A stretch of 64,000 nucleotides of DNA from Lycium barbarum (Eukaryota > Streptophyta > Magnoliopsida > Solanales > Solanaceae). How positions within the stretch are numbered: position 1 is the first letter of the stretch; each line of letters opens with the position of its first letter. The stretch lies in assembly GCF_019175385.1 (NCBI RefSeq), contig NC_083339.1, positions 45,351,330 through 45,415,329 on the forward strand. The letters are read 5' to 3'. Shown here in pieces: positions 21,803 to 32,601 of this stretch. The notes beneath the pieces were generated by a model. It was given only the letters and a program-made list of their open reading frames with translations, made no database searches and was not told the origin of the DNA. The position numbers were made by a program, and so were the translations under genes.

Positions 21803-23757
21803 GAGGTAGATTTCGCTCCGAGGTAGATATCGACGTTCTTACCTGTATTTGTCTGTATCTACTTTACTTACTTGCAGTCTTACTTGCTCGTTAAAACTGA
21901 ACTTATCTGAACCATGCAGTCTATTCTTCCTCTTTAATAGCCAAAATTTATGCCTGTACTCAAGGTCATCCCTTTTTCTTATTATTTGTCTTTCCACTAA
22001 CTCTCCATGCTTTATCGCTTTCATTGTCTCTTCAGCCTTTGTTGTTTACATTCTTGTATGCCCCTTTCATGCCGTACTTCCCACATACTTTTCCCTAATT
22101 TTTGATCTCATCTTCTTTTTATTCAGGAATCCTTGTGCTCTTCGACCTTCAATCCTTAATTTCAATTTTAATTCTAATACGTTTCTTTCATTGATTCACT
22201 TAATGTCCATACTGAAATGTATAACGATAACAACTATATCATTTCCGTGTAATGCTCACTTTTGGTTCAGGGTCTGTACTAGTCAGATCTTAGGATTCGT
22301 CGTTTCAATCTCTACACTTATGCTTTCTTACCTATTTCTCCCCTTTTAGAGTCTTACTTATATCATTCACAAATCCATTACCTCACCCCCAATCTTGCAT
22401 TCATGCATCCCTTTTCGCAATTCCCTTATTGTACTGCACCATATTCATGCCATTTACCATAATTTATAGTTGCAGTACTTTATGTGCGAAGTCTTACAAT
22501 ACTCATCTTGCAGTAGCGTAATTCACTAGTACAGCCAATGTAGCAATCCAAACAAAGGATATATTTTTACTTAGCTCAACCGTGAATTATGAGCCAATGT
22601 TTACCTCCGCTCTAATTAACAAATCTGTCCCATGGGAATACTCAACACACTAGTACGTCTAACAGTCTGTGTCATCCATGTAGTGTCACTTATCCCATTC
22701 TTCAATAGTCAGCATTCACTAGTAACGTCATCTTCCTTTTTTTTTTCGAGTTGACTTCCCCCTTCATCATGCTTGCTATCAGTCCTGCCATTGCAAAACC
22801 TCTTTAGTCGTTTCCTCGCTGTACTATACTTACTTTGTATTGTAGTTCTTGCTACGTTCTCATTATATCCAAATCACAATCAACTCTATAGAGTACCATT
22901 TCTTGATCTCATTCGTAACACTGCTTATAAAACAGAATAAAGCTCGTGGAGTAAGCTTACTTAACCGGTAACTCTTTCTAATTGACCCTATTACACTTAC
23001 CACATAAGTTGTCTTACCAAGTTGTTCATATTCATTACAAACCTTAGTATTCTATGCCCCTGTCCCCGTCACGCTGTTACTTCATTTTACTAATAGACTC
23101 GTCGCAAGGCCTAAGCGTTCTTTCTATTACTTCACGCTCCTTGTCATGGTCACTATTCTTTTAGCCCCACTTATTTAAATCAGTTCTCGAATCCCACACG
23201 TTCCTCTTTTATTTCATTTTACCACACTGTACCCCTTTCACATGCCTACTTTCAAATTTTTACTCAACTAGTCTCGTGCCTTGCCTGTAGTTTCTCTCGG
23301 GGGCTTCACTCACTGAGGTTTCTTACCTTTCACCTTTTTCTGACATTTTGATCTCCTTACCTTCTATCTACTCACTGTCCTTCTTTTCCAAATGTCGTTG
23401 TATTAGGACTTTCCAATCTTAATCGGTACTGGATATAACATCAGCTTACCTTGTAACACTTGTACCGTTTATTTTTCTGTTGTCACTTGAGCTTCGGTAC
23501 CCTTACTCGATTGATGTCTTCTCTACCGCAGCGCCGGTTGCTGGGACTCACATGTCCCCACAAAATTCTTCTAAACGCTATTCAAGCCTATCTTAATTCC
23601 AGAGCTGTGATGCACTTTCTGTCTCTCCACCAGTCTAGTCTGCCTCGTCCTACACGTCCTCTGATGGTCTTCAACCATCCCGTATACTCTAGTTTCCCTT
23701 AGGCTACTCTAACTTCTCATTTGTCTCTCATGCCCACATTTATGGAACTTTTAGTAC

Positions 23758-23861
23758 ACTTCCCAGGGGGGTCACCCATCCTAAAATTTCTCCCACCTTA
23801 GCACACTTAACCCCGAAACTACGATGGAATCTGGTGCCTTAATGCTGATATAATCGCGTGC
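23758..23861 (-). pseudogene. 5S rRNA-derived sequence inside D2
   Basis: This copy has the same position and orientation as the D1 copy, about 905 nt from the PBS. The A-box region reads GTTAAGTGTGCT (one change). The C-box region keeps GGATGGGTGACC with the extra C shared with D1. The 3' end of 5S is missing. Confidence 0.8.
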
Positions 23862-24751
23862 GCTTCCTCACATGACCTTTATTACATGATCTAGAGCAAA
23901 TTGAAGTCTTACAGATTCCGAGGCATTTTAATAACACGTCCTTCCCTTTACAATTACTATTTTACCCTTTTCAATCCTCAATATTCACCTTTCACCTTCG
24001 TGTATAACTACCTTTCGTCCTAGATTCCCAGATTCCTGATGGTAGCGAATTTACCTTCGTCGCCGTGACTTATAATTACTCGGGTATCAACCTCTTTGAA
24101 CTTCCGCTCGCTGCTCCTACATAATAATCCACAGCAGGACCCATCATCGACTTTCTCTGAATCCTCCAACAGACCTTGCCCTTACTAAACCTCAGATGCA
24201 ACCCATTTTAGTCCTTCCGACTACTAATCGTCTTCCTCGCAATTTTTTTTTCTTCATGCCATGCCCAAATCTGTAGCTCCTCTAAAATATCACATCCCAC
24301 TTATTGTCTATTTACAATTTCCTTTCCACGTTTCCTCCTGTTGGGCGTACCCATCTAAATGATCTGATTTTGAACAATTCTGGCAGAATCTCTTTTACAA
24401 TTCTTACTATTCAAAATCTGTATGCAGCAAATATCAACAATGCCTCACAGATCATACGGCTATATAGCACATTCCAGCCATCCAGAGCTTCTAATTTCAA
24501 GTAAAGAACAAAATATCAATACTTACCCCTGTGGCTTTCCATATCGCCATTCACCTTCTTCCGTCGTGTGTAAGACTTATATAAGGGATCTCATTTTCCT
24601 ATGACTTGGCTCTATCGCACGATCTAAAACAGAAAGAAGGTCAATAATCCCTAGATGCCCCACAGCCTCCTGTTTATAAATGTGGCCGGCTTCACACCCA
24701 TAAACAGGACTCTGCTGGAAACGACTTTGCAGACAACCCCTAGGACAACCT

Positions 24752-24763
24752 GCTCTGATACCA
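24752..24763 (-). other. PBS of D2
   Basis: The reverse complement is TGGTATCAGAGC, a perfect initiator-Met-tRNA type PBS, 3 nt from the LTR at 24767. Confidence 0.88.
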
Positions 24764-24766
24764 CTT

Positions 24767-25162
24767 TGTCACACCCTAATCTCACGAGGCTGTGATGGGC
24801 ACCTGACCCTTATTTAGGGCCGAGCGAACCCTCTGACTCTTAGTACACACATAATATCTTCATCGTTCTTAAGTTGAGTACAATCTGTTATCACATGGAA
24901 TTTGTAACATAAAGCATATTAGTACATCGGCTTATAGAGCCTCTTACAAGACTGACTTTCTATACCCACGACTCTGTCTGCAAAGTCTCTACCATTAATC
25001 AGAAATCATAACATATGTACTCTGACTCGGCAACACTCCGAAAGGAAGTGGAGCTCGCCAATCCAGCTGAAGCATCTTCTAGCGATGTGCTTTACTCATC
25101 TGGGTGTACTTGCGTGGCATGAAACGCAGCCCCCGAAGAAAGGGGGTCAGTACAGAATATGT
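24767..25162 (-). mobile_element. 5' LTR of D2, truncated
   Basis: The first ~395 bp of the LTR, with an internal loss near 24857 relative to D1, end in CAGTACAGAATATGT, where A LTR sequence takes over. Confidence 0.82.
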
Positions 25163-26661
25163 TATGATTACAAATACGTTATAAATGACGGATAGGCCAT
25201 GGAATAGGTGTGAAGTAAGCAAAATAACGATGATAAGCAAAAAACCATTAAATGTGGAGAAATTGGAGGAAGGTGGTGGATTTTGCTTAAGGTATATGAA
25301 TGAAGATTGTTGCTTGCAATATTATGAGTGTTGTTGTAAATGTTTAGGAGTTGGAATAGAACGGGGAAAAAGGTAGTAGAAACAAAGGAAATGCCGCTTA
25401 ATTTTCTTTAGAGATAACGATGCGTTTTTATAGTCGGTTAACTAATGTTAATACGATTGTCTCGTGAAGGTAACGTCGTGACTTCGAAGGAAGACAAGTG
25501 AATGATAACGTAGCTAAACGACAAAGGTATGTGAGGCTAGTCCTTTCTTTCCAATGGCATGAATCCTATGGTATAAGTTCTTTCCTCTTCATGAGTTCAT
25601 GTATCCCGAGAAGCTAAAAGCCTATATTCCTATATATCGATATAAGATAAGAGATAGGATATGATGATGCCATATTGACGATGATGTCCTGGATTGCTTA
25701 CACTCACCTTATGTACTAATTCCTTCAAGGTGAGGCAGAATGTCAATAATTGCTCCATAATGAAATCGGGGGATCACGACCTTACGTCACCCCGATAGAG
25801 TATGTATGATCTTGAGCCTTATGCATGTATTATGTTAAGAGAAGCATATTTTGATAATCATATTATTCTAAGTATTTTATATTGAGCATGTCATGATTAC
25901 ATCACACCGCGCCTAGTTGGCCGGGCAGTCACCGCTACGGCGGGCAGCTATACGGATACACCACGACCTTCGGGCGTGGGCAGACACCACTAGTGGGCGG
26001 CATGAGATGGTACCCCAGACGCGGGCGGCCTGGACGCGGGCTTATATTATTGGTTATCACACCGTTCCGGTAAGGATGGGCAGCTTGGATGTCATGCATA
26101 CATGATTTGATGATGAGTATGAGTAAGACAGCCCGTATCACTTCTTTCATGATTATCGTTCATAATCAGATGTTCATATGGATGCTCTCATTATATTATT
26201 GTTGTCTTTCTTCATTGTTTATGCCTCTCATACTCGGTACAATATTCGTACTGACGTCCTTTTCTTTAGACGCTGTGTTCATGCCCACAGGTAGACAGGG
26301 AGGCGAGCTTGATCCAGATTATTCGGAGGTGCTTATGATTATTCCTTTGGTATATATACATTTTGGGCACGACGGAGTCTTTTTTCGTCTATATGTACAG
26401 CATGCCAGTAGAGGCTCGTAGATGCACAGTGTGGGTAGTATGGTCTCACATTTTTCATGTATATGTGTACTTATTATTTTGATATACTAAAGATCTATAT
26501 ATATGTAAAAGTATTTATGTTTCCCTATAAACTATGACTTTTCCATGCTTTGAGTGAAAAGAAATAAAAAGGGCATTAATTGAGTAAAGCGAGTAATAGA
26601 GCGAGCGGTGCTCGGTGGTTAGCCCCGGGTACCAGTCGCGGCCCCTAGCTGGGTCGTGACA
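25157..26661 (+). mobile_element. 3' LTR of A, portion right of D2
   Basis: The segment aligns with 11361-12900 of the 5' LTR, differing by scattered substitutions and a deletion of about 36 bp near 26321. It ends GGGTCGTGACA at 26661. The shared module order is CTCACCTT/AAGGTGAG, TTACGTCACC, GGACGCGGG, the GTAC inverted repeat (about 26221-26260) and GTTCATGCCCACAGG. No gene is seen. Confidence 0.85.
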
Positions 26662-27366
26662 ATAACCATCTGGCCCTTCTGGAAGTATCAACACTGGGGC
26701 AGAAGTCAGTCTGTCCTTCAATTCTTGGAAACTGTGTTCACAAGCATCAGTCCATTGAAATTTCGTTAATCTCTGAGTTAGCTTTGTCAATGGTGTTGAA
26801 ATAGAGGAAAACCCTTCCACAAATCTTCTATAGTAACCTGCCAATCCCAGGAAACTACGAACTTCTGTAGGTGTTGTGGGCCTTGGCCAAGTCTTCACAG
26901 CTTCAATTTTCTGAGTATTAACTCGAATGCCACCAACTAAAATAACATGGCCCAGAAAAGTCACAGAACTCAACCATAACTCAGATTTTGAAAATTTTGC
27001 ATACAATTCACGAGTACGAAGAATCCCAAGGACAATGCGTAAATGGTCTGCATGCTCGGATTCTATCCGAGAATATATCAAAATATCGTCAATAAACACG
27101 ATCACGAACAGATCGAAGAGTGGCCTGAATACATTATTCATCAAATTCATAAACACTGCCGGAGCATTTGTCAACCCAAATGACATTACCCGAAATTCAT
27201 AATGGCCATATCTTGTTCTGAAGGCTGTTTTGGAAATTTCTTCTTCTCTAACTCTCACTTGGTGATAACATGACCTCAGGTCTATTTTGGAAAACCACTT
27301 GACACCCAATAATTGGTCAAACAAATCATCGATTCTTAGTAGCGGATCTTTATTCTTTATCGTCAC
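26662..27366 (-). CDS. pol: Reverse transcriptase fragment (C)
   Basis: From residue 1 (MTIKNKDP) the segment contains [10 protein letters not shown] (D29), the FIDDILIYS box (D93, D94), FLGHVI and [12 protein letters not shown], then LPEGPDGY where element A begins. The open frame continues antisense into A's LTR to 26515, but that part is not C. A stop directly upstream separates it from the rest of RT. Confidence 0.88.
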
Positions 27367-27566
27367 CTTATTCAGCTATCTATAATCAATACACATCCGT
27401 AGGGAACCATCTTTATTTCTCACAAATAGGACGGGTGCTCCCCACGGTGATGAACTAGGCCTAATAAACCCCTTCTCAAGCAAATCCTTCAGGTGTGACT
27501 TTTGCTCTTTCACCTAGGCGGGAGCCATTCGGTAAGGAGGAACAGAAATAGGCTTGGTGTCTGGTA

Positions 27567-27869
27567 CTACATCAATAGCAAATCAATCTCTCTTTTCGGA
27601 GGACGGCTTGGAAGTTCATCTGGATATACATCCGAAAATTCGTTCACTACTGGGACGGATTGAAAAGTCGGCGGCTTTGCTTCGGTGTCACGAACTCGGA
27701 CTAGGTGATAAATATAGCCTTTAGCTATCATCTTCTTCGCCTTAAGGTAGTAAATAAACCTAACTCTAAGAGACACTATATTACCTTTCCATTCAAGCAC
27801 GGGCTCTCCCGGAAACTGAAATCGAACTACTTTCATTCGGCAATCGACATTGGCATAACAAGAGGCCAA
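27567..27869 (-). CDS. pol: Protease to RT linker fragment (C)
   Basis: The segment carries ASCYANVDCRMKVVRFQ, LEWKGNIVS and [15 protein letters not shown], colinear with residues 259-318 of the A segment at 13957. It ends in a frameshifted stretch before the RT start. Confidence 0.8.
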   Translation of the reverse strand: MASCYANVDCRMKVVRFQFPGEPVLEWKGNIVSLRVRFIYYLKAKKMIAKGYIYHLVRVRDTEAKPPTFQSVPVVNEFSDVYPDELPSRPPKREIDLLLM

Positions 27870-27874
27870 CCAAT

Positions 27875-28144
27875 CTATACCATAATCACATCAAAATCTA
27901 GCATTTCTGGCTCAACTAGGTCAACTTTAGTCTGACGATCACATACCACAATTATACAATTCTTATATACTTGTCTAGCTATCACGGGATCACCAATCGG
28001 GGTAGATACCTCTAAAGGTTTAATTGGCTCGGGTCTCACCCCAATACGACCAGCAATATAAGGAGTAATGTAAGATAGCGTAGAACCCAGATCTATCAAT
28101 GCATAAACCTCATGAGAGAATATAGATAGCATACCGGTAACCAC
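27875..28144 (-). CDS. pol: Aspartic protease fragment (C)
   Basis: HEVYALIDLGSTLSY keeps the catalytic Asp at residue 18, in the position where A has Asn. DFDVIM near the end precedes a frameshift at the GMDW motif, giving the stop at 27875. Confidence 0.82.
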   Translation of the reverse strand: MVTGMLSIFSHEVYALIDLGSTLSYITPYIAGRIGVRPEPIKPLEVSTPIGDPVIARQVYKNCIIVVCDRQTKVDLVEPEMLDFDVIMV

Positions 28145-28549
28145 ATCCGGGGAGGACTCGAGATCCTGTCGTCCGGCTAAAGCATAGATACGTGGCTACG
28201 TGCCACTTGAACTGGACGCTCCCCCTCTGCCTCTATCTCTACCCGCTGGGATCTGGGGAGTCTGCCCTATCAGGCGCACAGACGAAGAACCAGCCGCTGA
28301 TTCTGTGGGCTCAACCCCAACTCTACCACTCATCGAGGGGAAATCTTACATCATATGTCCAACCTGGCCACAGGCATATCAAGCATCTGAACCTCGGCGA
28401 CACTGACCGGAATGCAACTTACCGCACTGACTACATCGCGGTACTGGTGGTCTCCGCTGGCTAAAATAACCCCCAAACTGAGAACCTGAGGCTCTCGAAC
28501 TCTGACCCTGTCCTGAATGAATGGAGCGATCAAATCCCCTTCCTGTAAA

Positions 28550-29200
28550 CTAAGGAGGTGCACTAGTCGCTGACCGGCCTGAATATCTGGAATGCGACTG
28601 CCTCGATCCCCCTCTATAGTCGCTACCGGCACCCATAGATCTGGCCCTCTTACTCTGCCTTCTATCAATAACGCGCTCACCCCTTTGTGGATGTTGCTGC
28701 TCTTCTAAATTCTGGGCATGGACCTGAATACGAGAAATATCCATCCTCTCCCATAATGAAGCTGTCAAGCAATCTTTGAACAAATGTGGCCCTAGGCCTC
28801 TTACGAACCTATGCACTCTATCTCCCATATCGGATACCATGGTCGAAACATATCTAGCCAATGAGTTAAAGTGAAGGCTATACTCCTGGGCACTCATATT
28901 TTCTTGCTTCAAATTTAAGAATTTATCCGCTCTAGCCTGACGAACCTCGGGTGGAAAATAGTGGCAGATGAAGGCATCTACAAATTCTTGCCAAATCGGG
29001 GGAGGTGCATTTTCTTTTCTTAAAGATATCCAATTATTATACCAATGAGCCGCCATATCCCGGAGTCTATAAGTTGCCAACTCCACATATTCGATTTTGG
29101 AGGCAAGAATAATTTTCAACGTTCTCAACATCTCATCAATAAAACCTTGCAGGTCTTCATCTGGCTTTGACCTGAAAAACTCTGGAGGGTTTAAACTCAT
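28550..29200 (-). CDS. gag: Gag core fragment (C)
   Basis: The segment contains MSLNPPEFFRSKPDED, ATYRLRDMAAHWYNNW, VDAFICHYFPPEVRQARAD, SAQEYSLHFNSLARY and GDRVHRFVRGLGPH, all matching Gag of A and B. It is in frame with 29276-29524 but separated from it by the TAG at 29276. A basic GKRARSM-like tail follows before the stop. Confidence 0.87.
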   Translation of the reverse strand: MSLNPPEFFRSKPDEDLQGFIDEMLRTLKIILASKIEYVELATYRLRDMAAHWYNNWISLRKENAPPPIWQEFVDAFICHYFPPEVRQARADKFLNLKQENMSAQEYSLHFNSLARYVSTMVSDMGDRVHRFVRGLGPHLFKDCLTASLWERMDISRIQVHAQNLEEQQHPQRGERVIDRRQSKRARSMGAGSDYRGGSRQSHSRYSGRSATSAPP

Positions 29201-29275
29201 GAAATCTCGAGCTCGAGTGCTAGTCGCCCTGTCATCTGAACTTGCACTCTACTGTTGTGCCTGAGCGGCAACTAA

Positions 29276-29524
29276 CTATGTCAATAGCTGAATAGCATCG
29301 ATCATTTGTAACCTGAAAACAGCCGGTGGAGGGACTGGAGGCATAGGAGCTGGAATTGAAGCCCACTCTTGTTCTTCTATAATAGGTGGAGTATGAGAGG
29401 TGTTTGATAGTGCCTCATTATGTGATTCACCTTCCTCTACATTAGTTGGCGGCTCCCTTTCTATCCGCCTTTCTGTCATAGCCTTGCCCTTCGGGGCAGC
29501 TGTAGCTTTTCTCTTTGGCAGCAT
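29276..29524 (-). CDS. gag: Gag N-terminal fragment (C)
   Basis: The segment starts MLPKRKATAAPKGKAM, followed by a Glu-rich and Pro-rich stretch ending in DAIQLLT. An upstream extension to 29545 has only a non-ATG start, so the methionine aligned with A is preferred. Confidence 0.75.
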   Translation of the reverse strand: MLPKRKATAAPKGKAMTERRIEREPPTNVEEGESHNEALSNTSHTPPIIEEQEWASIPAPMPPVPPPAVFRLQMIDAIQLLT

Positions 29525-29716
29525 CACTGATATCATAACGCACAATTAAGAAGGAGAAAATCTTATAACGTGGCATATGCACGAAATAGTAAGGAGAAGA
29601 ATGGTCTTTTTTTTTTCTAAATGTCTTGTAGCCTCTTGTTTATAGATATGGCACGCAACACATCATAAACAAGAATCTACTAGACACGGCTCGTAGACAC
29701 TTCCTAGGACTGAACT

Positions 29717-29728
29717 GCTCTGATACCA
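29717..29728 (-). other. PBS of C
   Basis: The reverse complement is TGGTATCAGAGC, perfect, 4 nt from the LTR start at 29733. Confidence 0.88.
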
Positions 29729-29732
29729 CTTT

Positions 29733-30611
29733 TGTCACGACCTGACGAGGGGACATGACAGGTACCCGGAGCTAACTACCGAGCACCACTCATTATAATA
29801 CTCATCAAACTTATCCTGCATACATTTATTGTCCTCACACATCTAATCATAAGGAAACCATTTTCAATTTCAAGCATATCTGCCTTTATATACATAAGCC
29901 CTTTGGCTGTCAAAATAATATATATACAATGAGGGAAATCATGAGACCATATCACCCACACATATGTATCTACGAGCTTCTACTAGAGTACTAGACATAA
30001 GGACGGGACAGGACCCCGCCGTGCCCAAATATGTACACAAAATAATAAATCAAACAGCACCTCCAGAATAATAGAGTGCTCTCGTAAATCTGCTGGTCAG
30101 TTCCTATGAATCTGGGTTGCCTCCCTGTCTACCTGTGGGCATGAACACAGTGTCCAAAGAAAAGGACGTCAGTACGAACATTGTACTGAGTATGTAAGGC
30201 ATAAGCAATAACGACATCTCAATAATTAAGGAGACATCATCTGGAGAACAACCTGTAACTGACTGTCACTTAAGAAGGAAATAATACATGCTAACTCACT
30301 TCATAAACATCCTCATGTCATGTATGCATATACATATATAAGTTGCCCGACCATATAGGTATAGTGTGATAATCATTAGCTCGCGTCCAGGCCTCCCGCG
30401 TCCGGGTTAACCATCTCATGCAACCCACTAGTGGCGTTTGCCCATGCCATCGACACATGGTGTATACGCTGCCCGCCTTAGCGGTGTCTGCCCGGCCATA
30501 TAGGCGCGGTGTAATATCATCATCATGTACTCATCATAATGCATGCATAGGAACTCAAAGATAACTATACTTTATCGGGGTGACGTAAGGTCGTGAACCC
30601 CCGATTCATTT
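29733..30611 (-). mobile_element. 5' LTR of C, U5-side piece
   Basis: The piece begins TGTCACGACCTGACG and resembles the B LTR throughout. It holds the inverted repeat TCAGTAC/GTACTGA (30169-30189), GCGTCC-type GC repeats (30385-30409) and a GTGACGTAAGGTC box near 30580. It stops at CATTT (30607-30611), where B inserted. Confidence 0.85.
30607..30611. repeat. Target site duplication of B, left (CATTT)
   Basis: CATTT occurs at 30607-30611 and at 39468-39472, exactly flanking B. Confidence 0.92.
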
Positions 30612-32026
30612 TGTCACGACCCAGCTAGGGGCCGCGACGGGTACCCGGGGCTAACCACCGAGCACCACTCGTTCTGTCGCTCATTTTAGTCATTTAATGC
30701 TCTTTTTATCATCTTTATACTCATAGCGTAAGAAATCATTTTTCGTATGAAAACATAAGGTACTTTCATGTACATGTGCTCTTAGGCTATCAAAATAATA
30801 TATATATACAGTAGCGATCTCGTGAGACCATCTAACCTGCACTGCGTATCTACGAGCTTCTACTGGAGTGCTGAACATAGGGACAGGACAAGACCCCGTC
30901 GTGTCCAAAAATACATATACATGGCTATATATATATACACACAAAAGAATAATCAAAAGCACCTCCGGGACAATGGAGGGCTTCCAATCAGCTGACAGCT
31001 ACTACGGAAATTGGGCAACACTTCCCTCATTTATACTACTTTTCCCATGTTCAATATCAACTCCCAAACGCTCACAACAATATTCACAATATCGTAATCA
31101 ACAATCATCGTTTACATACATTGACCACAATCCACCATTCCTTTTCAATTTCTCCACATTCATAGTTATAGCTTACTATCGCGTTTTCTCATGTGTAATA
31201 CTTATTTCATGGTCTAAGCGTCATTTATAACGTATTCATGATTTCAACACATCAACATTCATGATTCCATTCAACTACCATTCAACCATGTCACTATTCA
31301 CTCATTTATGACCCATTTGCTATACTTTTCTACAATTCGGGTATCTTAACCTTTCAACACCTTAAACAACATCAGATGGTCATGAAACTTACCTTCGATG
31401 ATGGTTGAACAAGCCTTGAGTGGAGTTCCTCCTCTAGCACCAAAACCCTAATTCACTTCTTTTGGGTTTTCTTGAGAAAGATAAGCTTTAGTGTGATTCT
31501 TACACTTGATTTCGTGGGTTTCATGTAGTTGATCACTAATTTCCTTTGGTTTTCTTGTGATGAAGAGTAGTGAGTATTCTAGGAGTTTCTAGAGAGAAAT
31601 ATCGTGAAGGTGAAAAGATTTGAATGAGCTTGGGTCTCTTTTTAATGTCTTAAAATCTAATCCGGAATGAACAATGACTGAAGTGTACAGTGGTCGTAAA
31701 CCCACTTTACGGGCCGTATTATGGTTTACGGTCCGTGCTCCGCGACCGTATTTAAACATAACAGAACCAAAAAGGTTTGCTAGAGTCGTGGTGGTTTACG
31801 GCCACAGTTTACGAGCCGTATTTCGATTTACGGTTCGTGTTCTAGGTCGTATTTAACCATTTAGACATTTGGCAGAAAGTTGAAATTTTTGAAAGGTTGG
31901 AGGACGATAGCAGTTTACGGTCCGTAAATCATTTTACGGGCCGTATTCCACTTTACGACCAACTGGGTCAAGGCAAACCTGCAACTTTTCACTGTACGTT
32001 CACGGGGAAATTTCTGAGGTGTAACA
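30612..32026 (-). mobile_element. 3' LTR of B (1415 bp, internally deleted)
   Basis: Compared with the 5' LTR, sequence matching about 37634-38458 is absent. The join shares a GGA microhomology (31006-31008). The lost part holds the GTAC inverted repeat, GC repeats, TGACGTAAGGTC box and CTCACCTT repeat. A TATAAATG-like box (31029-31035, minus) and TTTACGG palindromes (31686-31960) remain. Confidence 0.9.
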
Positions 32027-32063
32027 CTCTTCCCCCCTTTTGGAACATTCGTCCTCGAATGTT
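32027..32063 (-). other. PPT of B with adjacent palindrome
   Basis: On the minus strand AACATTCGAGGACGAATGTT (32063-32044) is followed by AAAAGGGGGGAAGAG, which abuts the LTR edge at 32026. Confidence 0.88.
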
Positions 32064-32313
32064 AAACACTCAGAATTCTATGAAAATTTCGCCAGAGTTT
32101 CCCCTGTAATTTGGTACTACCAACCTGTCACAACAACCCATAATGTCATCGCCTCACAGGGATACATCACAATATCAACATATTTATGGCCACACACGAC
32201 CAAGAGCATAAAGATAAAGAATACATACCTTATATTGTTGGTGTTTCATCTTGGATCTCTCCTGGGGGTTGGAATAAGTGTGGGTACTTGGACTCCATAG
32301 TCTCTTCCGCTTC

Positions 32314-32574
32314 CTAAGTCATTTCTTCCCGATTGTTGTTTCGCCACAATACTTTGATCGACGCTACCTCTTTATTTCGAAGCTTCCGCACTTGCCTATC
32401 TAGGATGGCAATAGGCACTTCTTCATAGGTTAGCTTTTCCATTACTTGCACATCGTTTATCGGAACAATCTTTGTGGGATCTCCAACACATTTGCGGAGC
32501 ATCGAAACATGAATGACTGGATGGACTAATTTAAGCTCCGAAGGCAAATCCAATTCATAGGGTACCTGACCCAT
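32314..32574 (-). CDS. pol: Chromodomain-like tail fragment (B)
   Basis: The segment contains [45 protein letters not shown] and [12 protein letters not shown]. It stops where A continues with TWEAEE. After the TAG the same frame runs on through a KYPHLF-like end to a stop near 32231. It aligns with the last third of A's 17250-17870 segment. Confidence 0.82.
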   Translation of the reverse strand: MGQVPYELDLPSELKLVHPVIHVSMLRKCVGDPTKIVPINDVQVMEKLTYEEVPIAILDRQVRKLRNKEVASIKVLWRNNNREEMT

Positions 32575-32601
32575 CTTGCGGATGATTCTGTAGGGTCCAA
32601 T

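Larger units (their letters stand above)
21766..24766 (-). mobile_element. D2 internal region (3001 bp), non-coding
   Basis: No recognisable protein domain is present on either strand. Apparent ORFs of up to 166 aa have no family signal and are not shared in frame with D1. The segment is homologous in reverse complement to the G and K interiors, including the leader after the PBS and the 5S-like block. The ORF conserved in G and K is not intact here. Confidence 0.75.
18710..25162 (-). mobile_element. Non-autonomous LTR retrotransposon D2 (LARD-like)
   Basis: The element has a 3' LTR (18710-21765), PPT, interior (21766-24766), PBS (24752-24763) and a truncated 5' LTR (24767-25162). The 3.0-kb interior has no pol or gag. 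The 5' LTR is cut at a join with A LTR sequence sharing the microhomology ATATGT, so the rest of this LTR and about 230 bp of the A LTR were deleted together. Confidence 0.88.
11133..26661 (+). mobile_element. Ty3/gypsy Tekay-type retrotransposon A, with D2 nested in its 3' LTR
   Basis: The order is 5' LTR right part (11133-12900), PBS, gag-pol (13106-17870), PPT (18060-18075), 3' LTR left part (18076-18709), nested D2 (18710-25162), and 3' LTR right part (about 25157-26661). The 5' LTR left part lies off-window beyond D1. The right edge GTGACA at 26661 abuts the pol gene of element C on the opposite strand, so A inserted into C. ATCTT at 11133-11137 and 18705-18709 marks the D insertion site in each LTR. 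Confidence 0.85.
26662..29524 (-). pseudogene. gag-pol: gag-pol of C, broken and cut by element A
   Basis: The segment starts at ATG 29524 (MLPKRKATAAPKGK) and runs through Gag, the CCHC region, protease and RT to the start of RNase H, where it meets A's LTR after PEGPDGY. Stops include a TAG at 29276, where other copies continue, and a stop in the zinc knuckle replacing its first Cys. A TAG replaces the Gln before LNKVT in RT, and several frameshifts lie between 28680 and 27870. It is the most decayed of the three gag-pol copies. Confidence 0.88.

Noticed and set aside
21849..22349. 166-codon plus-strand ORF in the D2 interior
   Set aside because: It is antisense to the element and low-information (Leu/Phe/Ser-rich), and its right part overlaps D1-like sequence where the frame is not kept. 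No family recognised.
26515..26661. C-terminal extension of the C reverse transcriptase frame
   Set aside because: It reads antisense into A's LTR beyond the C/A junction and is an accidental fusion.
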